This document shows positions 7,407-14,383 of a stretch of 22,475 nucleotides of DNA, one piece after another. The stretch comes from Porphyromonadaceae bacterium UBA7042 (GTDB taxonomy: Bacteria; Bacteroidota; Bacteroidia; Bacteroidales; Muribaculaceae). The DNA lies in NCBI GenBank assembly GCA_002494015.1, contig DLAR01000020.1, positions 1 to 22,475 on the forward strand. Direction: 5' to 3'. Numbering within the stretch: the first letter of the stretch is position 1; each line of letters starts with the position of its first letter. The position numbers were made by a program, and so were the translations under genes. The notes under the pieces were generated by a model. That model was not told the origin of the DNA. It saw nothing but the letters and a program-made list of their open reading frames with translations, and did not search any database.

Positions 7407-7459
7407 TCCCACCCTCACGATACATCAAAAAATAGAATATACCTGTATTTATATTTATT

Positions 7460-8455
7460 ATGAGCGAATCGGTAAATATCAGACAACTCAACGAGCTTGT
7501 CGCCGGCAAAAGTGACTTTGTCAGCCTCGTTACCCGGGGCATGGACCGCACAATCGTGGGTCAGAAACACCTTGTAGACTCACTGCTTATCGCGCTGCTC
7601 GCCAACGGGCATGTTTTGCTCGAAGGTGTTCCCGGTCTTGCAAAGACCCTTGCCATAAAGACTTTGGCTCAGATTATCGATGCCAAGTACAGCCGCATCC
7701 AGTTCACCCCCGACCTTCTTCCCGCCGACGTTATAGGAACAATGATCTACAGCGTCCAGAAAGAGCAGTTCCAGATCAAGCGCGGCCCCATCTTTGCCAA
7801 CTTCGTTCTCGCCGACGAAATCAACCGCGCCCCTGCCAAGGTGCAGAGTGCGCTGCTTGAAGCGATGCAGGAACGTCAGGTCACCATCGGCGACCACACC
7901 TTCCGCCTCGACGAGCCTTTCCTTGTAATGGCTACGCAAAACCCCATCGAGCAAGAAGGCACCTATCCCCTCCCCGAGGCTCAGGTTGACCGTTTCCTGC
8001 TGAAAGTCATCATCGGTTACCCCACCAAGGAGGAAGAAAAAATCATCGTGCGACAGAACATCAACGGCACCCGCGAACATGTGGAACCGCTGTTGCGGCC
8101 CGAAGAAATCGTCGAAGTACAAAAAATCGTCGAGCAGATTTATCTTGATGAAAAAATCGAACGCTATATTGTCGACATCGTATTTGCCACCCGTAATCCC
8201 GGCGACTACAACCTGCGCGACCTCGGCAGCATGATTGCATTCGGAGCCTCTCCCCGTGCGTCTATCGGTCTTGCCCGTGCATCCCGCGCCTATGCGTTCC
8301 TTCGCGGCCGAGGCTACGTCATCCCCGAAGACGTGCGCGCCGTGTGCCACGATGTGCTCCGTCACCGCATCGGCCTGACCTACGAAGCCGAGGCCAATAA
8401 CATCACTACCGACGAAATCATCTCGGAAATCCTCGACAAGGTCGAAGTGCCCTGA
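7460..8455 (+). CDS. MoxR-family AAA+ ATPase (Bat operon)
   Basis: A 331-residue MoxR ATPase, the usual first gene of Bat operons. Walker A is GVPGLAKT (residues 56-63), Walker B is VLADEINR with D119 and E120, and sensor 1 is N161 in MATQNP. The family block EGTYPLPEAQVDRFLLK follows, and a C-terminal lid ends near residue 330. MoxR proteins couple ATP hydrolysis to folding or metal loading of clients together with VWA-domain partners, and two such partners (BatA and BatB) are encoded downstream. It is cytoplasmic, with no signal peptide or membrane helix. A 177-base leader with a candidate promoter and hairpin precedes it, and a 159-base gap separates it from the DUF58 gene. Confidence 0.96.
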   Translation: MSESVNIRQLNELVAGKSDFVSLVTRGMDRTIVGQKHLVDSLLIALLANGHVLLEGVPGLAKTLAIKTLAQIIDAKYSRIQFTPDLLPADVIGTMIYSVQKEQFQIKRGPIFANFVLADEINRAPAKVQSALLEAMQERQVTIGDHTFRLDEPFLVMATQNPIEQEGTYPLPEAQVDRFLLKVIIGYPTKEEEKIIVRQNINGTREHVEPLLRPEEIVEVQKIVEQIYLDEKIERYIVDIVFATRNPGDYNLRDLGSMIAFGASPRASIGLARASRAYAFLRGRGYVIPEDVRAVCHDVLRHRIGLTYEAEANNITTDEIISEILDKVEVP

Positions 8456-8496
8456 TAAATACCCCCTTTTAAGACAGTCCGGATACAGGGGATACT

Positions 8497-8534
8497 AAAA
8501 AATCTGATTTTTTACTTATTCCCGTGTATCTTTC
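8497..8534 (+). promoter_or_regulatory. Palindrome and weak promoter-like sequence before the DUF58 gene
   Basis: AAAAAATC-T-GATTTTTT (8497-8513) is a perfect 8-bp inverted repeat with a one-base centre. It overlaps TCTG (8503-8506), which is spaced 20 bases from TATCTTTC (8527-8534). Each element has one mismatch to the Bacteroidota consensus. A secondary promoter inside the Bat operon, with the palindrome as a possible operator, is conceivable but weakly supported. Confidence 0.28.
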
Positions 8535-8614
8535 TGTCACTCCGGCTTGTTTATCATAAAAATGTAATTATAATCTCCCCTCAGCAACGTCAACTGAAAG
8601 CACCACATCCCCAA

Positions 8615-9490
8615 ATGGAAGCAAACGAACTGCTTAAACGAGTAAGAAAAATTGATATCAAGACCCGCGGACTTTCACAAAACATATTTGCGGGAGAGTA
8701 TCACACGGCCTTCAAGGGTCGCGGCATGACTTTCTCGGAGGTGCGCGAATACCAGTATGGCGACGATGTGCGCGACATCGACTGGAACGTGACGGCGCGT
8801 CACAACCACCCTTATGTAAAAGTCTATGAGGAAGAACGCGAGTTGACCGTAATGCTGCTCGTCGATGTGTCGCGAAGCCGTCTTTTCGGCGCAGTCGGAG
8901 AGGAAAAACGCGAAATGATTGCCGAGATTGCGGCAACTCTCGCCTATTCGGCCATCACCAACAATGACAAAATCGGAGTCATATTCTTCTCTGACAAAAT
9001 CGAGAAATTCATTCCTCCGAAGAAAGGCAAAAAACACATCCTGCTGATTATACGCGAATTACTTGATTTTACCCCCGAGAGCCACGGCACCGACATATCA
9101 GTCGTTCTGCGGTATTTCACCGACGCGCTGAAAAAACGCTGCACGACATTCCTGATTTCCGACTTCATTGACAGCCACGACTATTCCAAGCAACTTACCA
9201 TTGCTTGTAACCGGCACGACATAATAGCCGTTCAGGTTTATGACAAGCGCGACGCATCGTTACCCGATGTCGGTTTCATGCGAGTCACCGACCTTGAAAC
9301 CGGTGCTAGCCGATGGATTGACACATCATCGTCAAAGGTCAGGAAGACTTACAACAAATGGTGGTATGAACGTCAGCAGGCGATGACCGAGACACTGCGC
9401 CACTGCCGGGTTGATTTTGCGTCAATCGCTACCGACGAGGACTTTGTGCAATCGTTGATGGCATTGTTCAAAAACAGGGGAGTCAGATAA
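8615..9490 (+). CDS. DUF58 domain-containing protein (Bat operon)
   Basis: A 291-residue DUF58 protein. The diagnostic stretch is REYQYGDDVRDIDWNVTARH, with GDDVRDIDW at residues 49-57, followed by the VWA-like strand LLVDVSRS at 82-88, which retains a DxSxS-type metal site. DUF58 proteins accompany MoxR ATPases and are thought to act as VWA-type adaptors. No membrane segment is visible, so it is probably cytoplasmic or membrane-associated through BatA and BatB. The gene lies between moxR and an exported single-pass protein, the standard Bacteroidales order. The 159-base gap upstream is the longest within the operon. Confidence 0.95.
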   Translation: MEANELLKRVRKIDIKTRGLSQNIFAGEYHTAFKGRGMTFSEVREYQYGDDVRDIDWNVTARHNHPYVKVYEEERELTVMLLVDVSRSRLFGAVGEEKREMIAEIAATLAYSAITNNDKIGVIFFSDKIEKFIPPKKGKKHILLIIRELLDFTPESHGTDISVVLRYFTDALKKRCTTFLISDFIDSHDYSKQLTIACNRHDIIAVQVYDKRDASLPDVGFMRVTDLETGASRWIDTSSSKVRKTYNKWWYERQQAMTETLRHCRVDFASIATDEDFVQSLMALFKNRGVR

Positions 9491-9525
9491 GCGTCGACCG
9501 TTTTAACTATATAGGACAAAGAGAT

Positions 9526-10539
9526 ATGAGATATTTAAGCCGCATATACATAACGTTAGTTCTACTGCTTGCGGCAGTTTCGGCTGTTTCTGCCAGCGGC
9601 GGCAACACGACACTCACCACGTCGATGGACTCAGTCTATGTGCTGATGGGCAAAATCACCCCGTTGCACATCCAGCTTGTCACCGACGAGAACCCGGCCG
9701 GACAACTGCTGATTCCGGCCGACTCGATATGTGGCAATGTCGAGATTCGTGAAACAGTGAAAGATGACACGACAACTGTATCACCCGGGCGCATAGAAAT
9801 CAACCGCACCCTGATGCTGCAATCGTTTGACTCGGGCGTTTACCGTCTCAATCCTATAAAATATGTGGCTTCGGGCGAGACCATCGCTTCCAACCGTCTT
9901 GTACTGAAAGTGCTCCCCGTTCCTGTCGACACGTTGCAGACAATCCACGACTATGCCGACATCAGCGATGTCGACCGCAAATTTATAGATTATCTCCCCG
10001 ATTTTATTGTTGATTACGGGTTGTGGATTCTTGCCGTTATCGCAATCGTGGCACTTGCAGCATGGGGCATCTGGTACTTTACACGCAAAAAGAACGTAGC
10101 GGAAGGGCCGAAAATCAACCCTGTGTCTCCCTATGACGAGGCTGTCGGCAGCCTGACTATGCTGCGTGAGGAAAAACTGTGCGAGCAAGGACGTGAAAAA
10201 GAATACTACACGCGCCTGACCGATATTCTGCGCAACTATCTCCAGCGCCGTTTCGGCATAAACGCTATGGAGATGACATCCACTCAGATTCTCCACTCGC
10301 TTGAACATAACGAAGAAACCCGCCTGCCGCGGCGCTACATGCACCGCGTGCTTGAAATCGCCGACTTTGTAAAATTTGCCAAAGTGCGCCCGCTCCCCGA
10401 CGACAACGTACAGGCATTCAACTCGGCAATGCAGTTTGTCGAAGATACCAAGCCTGTTCCCCTCCCCGAGAATTCCGAAGAAGGGGAAACTGACAGTGAT
10501 AACAATGATGTTGAACAACCCGTAAATAAAGAACAGTAG
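9526..10539 (+). CDS. Exported single-pass membrane protein of the Bat operon
   Basis: A 337-residue protein positioned between the DUF58 protein and BatA, as in other Bacteroidales Bat clusters. It has a signal peptide (cleaved near VSAVSAS, residue 22-24), a periplasmic beta-rich domain to about residue 160, one membrane helix at about 165-185 (LWILAVIAIVALAAWGIWYF) and a cytoplasmic tail. The tail contains EYYTRLTDILRNYLQRRFGI, which resembles the C-terminal segment shared by BatD and DUF4381-type proteins, and ends in an acidic stretch. The N-terminal half looks like a BatD-type immunoglobulin-like domain. The exact family name is uncertain. A purine-rich ribosome binding site (AGGACAAAGAG) precedes the ATG, and the stop is followed by BatA after two bases. 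Confidence 0.85.
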   Translation: MRYLSRIYITLVLLLAAVSAVSASGGNTTLTTSMDSVYVLMGKITPLHIQLVTDENPAGQLLIPADSICGNVEIRETVKDDTTTVSPGRIEINRTLMLQSFDSGVYRLNPIKYVASGETIASNRLVLKVLPVPVDTLQTIHDYADISDVDRKFIDYLPDFIVDYGLWILAVIAIVALAAWGIWYFTRKKNVAEGPKINPVSPYDEAVGSLTMLREEKLCEQGREKEYYTRLTDILRNYLQRRFGINAMEMTSTQILHSLEHNEETRLPRRYMHRVLEIADFVKFAKVRPLPDDNVQAFNSAMQFVEDTKPVPLPENSEEGETDSDNNDVEQPVNKEQ

Positions 10540-10541
10540 CC

Positions 10542-11528
10542 ATGCTCCTCGCACATCCCGCCTATCTGTGGCTCTTTCTCCTCTTTATCCCGCTAATCGC
10601 GTGGTACATCTGGAAACGGCGCAATCTCTACGCCTCGATGGAGGTGTCGACGACCGCGCCTGTGGCCCGGCTTCCGCGTTCGTGGAAAGAATATCTGACC
10701 CACCTGTTGTTTGTCTTGCAGCTCGGGGTAATCGGGTGTATAATCATAATCCTCGCCCGGCCTCAGACCCGAGACTCATGGCACACGTCGACGGTCGAAG
10801 GAACCGACATCGTTCTCGCGCTCGACATCTCGACCAGTATGCTCGCCCGTGACTTCAAGCCTGACCGCTTTGAGGCAGCCAAGGACGTGGCGGCAAAATT
10901 CGTTTCCGGGCGCGACGGCGACAATATCGGAGTGGTAATCTTCGCCGCCGAGAGCTTCACTGCCATCCCGATGACAACCGACCGCTCGGTTATCGCCAAC
11001 TATATCAACGATATTAAAATGGGGATGCTTCAGGACGGCACCGCTATCGGTGACGGCCTCGCCACATCCATCAACCGCATCAAGGACGGCAAAGCCAAAT
11101 CCAAAAGCATCATCCTGCTCACTGACGGTTCCAACAACACCGGCAACGTCGCACCGATGACCGCCGCCGAAATTGCCAAGCAGATGGGCATAAAGGTCTA
11201 CACTATCGGCATCGGCACCAACGGCACCGCCCCCTACCCTCAGGAAAATATGTTTGGACGCATCGAATATGTCAACCTTCCCGTCGTCATTGACGAGGCG
11301 ACACTCCGCAACATTGCCGAGACAACCGGCGGCAAATATTTCCGTGCGACCGGCAACAACGTACTATCCGAAATTTTTGCCGAAATCGACAAACTCGAAA
11401 CGACCAAAATGGACACTCGCGATTTTACAAGCACTGAAGACGATTACATGCCGTGGGGAATAGCCGCCCTTGCGCTTTTCAGCCTCATAATTGTATTGCG
11501 ATACACAATATTGCGTTCAATCCCTTAA
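10542..11528 (+). CDS. batA: BatA, VWA-domain inner-membrane protein
   Basis: A 328-residue protein with two N-terminal membrane helices (about residues 8-24 and 50-70), a periplasmic or cytoplasmic-face VWA domain, and a C-terminal helix (about 305-323). The MIDAS metal site is intact: D95-x-S97-x-S99 in DISTSMLARD, T167 in DGTAIGDG and D195 in LTDGSNNTG. BatA and BatB are the VWA partners of the MoxR ATPase encoded upstream. In Bacteroides fragilis the Bat proteins were linked to aerotolerance, while work in other bacteria points to cell-envelope or stress phenotypes; the molecular client is unknown. The gene follows its neighbour by two bases and precedes BatB by twelve, so the proteins are made from one transcript. 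Confidence 0.95.
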   Translation: MLLAHPAYLWLFLLFIPLIAWYIWKRRNLYASMEVSTTAPVARLPRSWKEYLTHLLFVLQLGVIGCIIIILARPQTRDSWHTSTVEGTDIVLALDISTSMLARDFKPDRFEAAKDVAAKFVSGRDGDNIGVVIFAAESFTAIPMTTDRSVIANYINDIKMGMLQDGTAIGDGLATSINRIKDGKAKSKSIILLTDGSNNTGNVAPMTAAEIAKQMGIKVYTIGIGTNGTAPYPQENMFGRIEYVNLPVVIDEATLRNIAETTGGKYFRATGNNVLSEIFAEIDKLETTKMDTRDFTSTEDDYMPWGIAALALFSLIIVLRYTILRSIP

Positions 11529-11540
11529 AAACAGAACGTC

Positions 11541-12605
11541 ATGATCAGCTTTGCCAACCCTATATTCTTATATCTGCTGCTACTGGTACCGGCGGCTGCG
11601 GGAATTTTTCTGCTCGCGCGATTTGCCCGTCGGCGCAAGATAGCCAAGTATGGCCGTCCCGATGTACTGGCCCACCTGATGCCTGAAATGTCAAAATACA
11701 TGCCTTGGGTCAAAATATCATTTGCCCTTGTCATCTTGGCAGTCCTTGTCATACTTATCGCCCGCCCCCGCGCGACCGGCGGACTGGACGACGATGCAGC
11801 CGAGACCAAGACCACGAGAGGTATCGAAGTGATGATATGCCTTGACGTTTCCAATTCAATGCTCGCCTCGTCGACCGACGATGACCGGGGACTGAGCCGC
11901 CTGCAACGCGCCAAGCATGTTCTCGAAAAACTCATCGACAAAATGACTGATGACAAAGTCGGTCTAATCGTATTTGCCGGCGACGCTTACACTCAGCTCC
12001 CGATTACATCGGATTACATATCGGCCAAAATGTTTCTCAACGGTATCACTACCGATATGGTCCCGACTCAGGGAACCGCTATCGGGGCGGCCCTTGACAT
12101 GGCAATGAACTCCTTTACCCCTGATGATAAATTTCAAAAAGCAATTATCGTCATTACTGACGGCGAGAACTTTGAAGACAATGCCGTCGAAGCGGCCAAA
12201 CAGGCTGCAAACGCCGGGATACAGGTCGATGTAATCGGACTGGGAACACCGCGCGGCGCCCGCATCCCGCTTGGAAACAACCGTTACATGACCGATGACA
12301 CCGGCAACGAAGTTGTGACTCACCTCGACGAAAAAACAGCTCAGGAAATCGCACATGCCGGTGACGGCATATATGTCAACGGAGCATCGTCGTCAGCTGT
12401 CACCGATATTGACACAAAACTCGACACTCTTTCCAAGACCGAATATGAGCGCAAGACATTCTCGCCCCAGTCCGAGCAGTTCCCCGTCGTGGCATGGATA
12501 GCGCTGATACTCCTTGTAGCGGACTGTTTCGTTGTCACCCGCAAAATATCGTGGCTCAAGCAATATGAATTCTTCTCTAACAAGAAAGGAGAACAGGAAA
12601 AATGA
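11541..12605 (+). CDS. batB: BatB, VWA-domain inner-membrane protein
   Basis: A 354-residue paralogue of BatA with the same layout: membrane helices at about residues 4-23, 56-75 and 315-333 around a VWA domain. The MIDAS residues are present: D102-x-S104-x-S106 in LDVSNSMLAS, T179 in GTAIGAALD and D207 in ITDGENFED. The helix immediately before the VWA domain ends in LIARPRATGG, as in BatA. The last codons overlap batC as ATGA at 12602-12605, which suggests translational coupling and stoichiometric production of the VWA and TPR subunits. The C-terminal tail after the last helix is short and Lys-rich (FFSNKKGEQEK). Confidence 0.95.
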   Translation: MISFANPIFLYLLLLVPAAAGIFLLARFARRRKIAKYGRPDVLAHLMPEMSKYMPWVKISFALVILAVLVILIARPRATGGLDDDAAETKTTRGIEVMICLDVSNSMLASSTDDDRGLSRLQRAKHVLEKLIDKMTDDKVGLIVFAGDAYTQLPITSDYISAKMFLNGITTDMVPTQGTAIGAALDMAMNSFTPDDKFQKAIIVITDGENFEDNAVEAAKQAANAGIQVDVIGLGTPRGARIPLGNNRYMTDDTGNEVVTHLDEKTAQEIAHAGDGIYVNGASSSAVTDIDTKLDTLSKTEYERKTFSPQSEQFPVVAWIALILLVADCFVVTRKISWLKQYEFFSNKKGEQEK

Positions 12606-13414
12606 AAAAGATTGCAACCTACCTGCTGGCATGTGTAATCGCCATACCCGCTGTTCAGGCAGCCGGTAAGGCTGAATCGACACGACACGAGCGCAATTAC
12701 ATCGTAGACGGCAACAATCTTTATCGCGACGAGCGATTTGCAGAGGCCGAGGTCGCCTACCGCAAGGCCCTTGAAGAAAACGCAATGAACGAAATTGCCC
12801 GGTTCAATCTCGCAGCATCGCTTCTGCGCCAAGGAAACGCCACGGGAGAAACCGCCAAAGAGGCTGTTTCGATATTGCAGGGCCTTGCCCGCGATGCCGA
12901 GAACATCTCCATTGCTGAAAAATCTTTCTACAACATGGGCAACCTCGCATTCAACGAGCAAAACTATGCCCAAGCGATAGACAACTACAAGAACGCCTTG
13001 CGTCGCAACCCTGACAACGACCATGCCCGCGAAAATCTGCGACTGGCCCAAAAACGTCTTGAAGAACAGCAGAACCAAGACCAGAACCAAGACCAAAACC
13101 AGCAGAATCAAGATCAGAACAAAGATCAGGAACAAAACAAAAATCAAGATAAAAACGACCAAAATAAAGACCAGAACAAGGACCAAAACAAGGACGAGCA
13201 GAACAAAGACCAAGACCAGCAGCAACAGCAGCAGCAACCTCAGGATCAAAAACAACAGCCTCAACAGCAACAGCAGGGAGGAATCAGTCCTGAAAATGCT
13301 CAAAAAATCCTGAAAACGATGGAGAACGAGGAAAATGCGACCCGTGCCCGCGTCAATGCTGAAAAGCGCAAAAACGGAGCGCCTTCCCGTCGTGCCGTGA
13401 CCAACCCTTGGTAA
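12602..13414 (+). CDS. batC: BatC, TPR protein with Gln/Asn/Asp/Lys-rich tail
   Basis: A 270-residue exported protein with a signal peptide (MKKIATYLLACVIAIPAVQA) and TPR-type repeats between about residues 30 and 145 (NNLYRDERFAEAEVAYRKAL; YNMGNLAFNEQNYAQAIDNY). It is followed by a low-complexity tract at residues 156-225. A short ordered-looking end follows (NAQKILKTMENEENATRARV, closing on VTNPW), as in other Bacteroidota BatC proteins. The TPR part is expected to mediate contacts with BatB or BatD on the periplasmic face. LLAC at residues 8-11 is too close to the N terminus to be a convincing lipobox. The start overlaps the batB stop, and the next gene begins 17 bases downstream. Confidence 0.92.
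   Translation: MKKIATYLLACVIAIPAVQAAGKAESTRHERNYIVDGNNLYRDERFAEAEVAYRKALEENAMNEIARFNLAASLLRQGNATGETAKEAVSILQGLARDAENISIAEKSFYNMGNLAFNEQNYAQAIDNYKNALRRNPDNDHARENLRLAQKRLEEQQNQDQNQDQNQQNQDQNKDQEQNKNQDKNDQNKDQNKDQNKDEQNKDQDQQQQQQQPQDQKQQPQQQQQGGISPENAQKILKTMENEENATRARVNAEKRKNGAPSRRAVTNPW
13067..13276 (+). repeat. Low-complexity tract encoding Q/N/D/K repeats in BatC
   Basis: About 210 bases of imperfect short repeats, including units of the form AAGGACCAAAAC, encode strings such as NKDQNKDQNKDEQNKDQDQ and then a polyglutamine part. Similar but not identical codons show that the protein composition is maintained and not just a recent DNA slippage product. The tract is a likely site of length variation between strains. 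It also produces a spurious Leu/Val-rich reading frame on the opposite strand. Confidence 0.85.
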
Positions 13415-13431
13415 CTTGGAAAAAAGATTAT

Positions 13432-14379
13432 ATGAAACACCTTTCGATAATATTAACCATGATATTGGGAATCGCCGGATTCAGTGCCTCGGCCAACGAG
13501 TCACCTATAACCATGCAGATTCCCAATAGCGAGGTATGCGTCGGGGAAGTGTTTCAGATTGCCTACCAAGTCGTATCACATACCGAGACCATCCCTTCAA
13601 TTGAGGTTGCATCACCCAAGGGTTGCTCACTGCTCGCCGTGGCTGAGCCGCAAAGCGAAGTGAGATATTCCCGCAACCCGTGGACTGATACCGACTATGT
13701 CAGATACAGCAGGTATGTCTACACCTACCGTGCCGACAAGACGGGACGATATACCGTAAATCCGGCTACGACAAAATTAGGGAACGACAAGTTCAAATCC
13801 AACAGCGGACTGATTACTGTCACAGACGCTGACAACTCGACTCCGGCGCAGGGTGACATATTCATGAAACTGGATCTGTCGGCCCAACATGCCGCAGTCG
13901 GAGAACCGGTCACGCTGTCAGTCCTTCTCTTCTCAAGATGGATGCTTGACGATTATACCGCTTACCGTTATCCGGCTGCAAAAAACTGCAATATCGAACG
14001 TGTCCCGACCGGCCCCGAGCACATCGGAGAGGAGGTTATCGACGGAACGGTATACGGAATATGGATTATCGAGCGTTATGTCCTCACTCCCACACGCTCC
14101 GGCAAGATTAAAATCGAGGCGGGCTGCTACGGTATCGCGCCCGATTATCGCAGCAGCGGTGACTCGTTTTTCTTTTCGCATCGGCGTGTGCAGAGACGGT
14201 TTGCATTCACGCCGGCAGGTGTGACTCTCGATGTAGAGAAATCTTCACCCAAAGACTCACGGCCGTCAGTCAAGCCAAAATCTGAGAAAAGGCCCGGGAT
14301 TATCAGAGAACCTGACGAAAATATAATATATGTCATGACAGACGACATGTCACGACACGTTTCACCTATTACAATATAG
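13432..14379 (+). CDS. Short BatD-like exported protein without membrane anchor
   Basis: A 315-residue protein. The frame is open from 13408, but the ATG at 13432 is chosen because it directly starts a signal peptide (MKHLSIILTMILGIAGFSASA) and is preceded by the purine-rich GGAAAAAAG. The upstream ATG would overlap batC and add non-signal residues. The mature protein resembles the N-terminal beta-sandwich region of BatD (oxygen tolerance family): an opening of the form ITMQIPNSEVCVGEVFQIAY, a middle YVYTYRADKTGRYTVNPAT, and a later EPVTLSVLLFSRW block. It lacks the C-terminal membrane helix and cytoplasmic tail of full BatD, so it should be a soluble periplasmic protein. The C-terminal end is Lys/Ser/Pro-rich. 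Full-length BatD starts four bases after its stop. Confidence 0.83.
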   Translation: MKHLSIILTMILGIAGFSASANESPITMQIPNSEVCVGEVFQIAYQVVSHTETIPSIEVASPKGCSLLAVAEPQSEVRYSRNPWTDTDYVRYSRYVYTYRADKTGRYTVNPATTKLGNDKFKSNSGLITVTDADNSTPAQGDIFMKLDLSAQHAAVGEPVTLSVLLFSRWMLDDYTAYRYPAAKNCNIERVPTGPEHIGEEVIDGTVYGIWIIERYVLTPTRSGKIKIEAGCYGIAPDYRSSGDSFFFSHRRVQRRFAFTPAGVTLDVEKSSPKDSRPSVKPKSEKRPGIIREPDENIIYVMTDDMSRHVSPITI

Positions 14380-14383
14380 AACT

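Noticed and set aside
7580..8365. Minus-strand reading frame of 261 codons opposite the MoxR gene
   Set aside because: It is a shadow of the MoxR coding frame, with no promoter, ribosome binding site or family resemblance.
9781..10554. Minus-strand reading frame of 257 codons opposite the exported Bat-operon protein
   Set aside because: It overlaps a gene with clear signal peptide and membrane helix on the plus strand; the antisense product has no coherent features.
13067..13276. CRISPR array or minisatellite independent of coding
   Set aside because: The repeats are in frame inside batC, lack regular spacers and vary at synonymous positions, so they reflect protein composition.
12341..13303. 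Long minus-strand reading frame of 320 codons rich in Leu and Val
   Set aside because: It is the reverse reading of the BatC Q/N/D/K tract and the end of batB. The hydrophobic string is produced by the complementary codons, and no signal or family motif is present.
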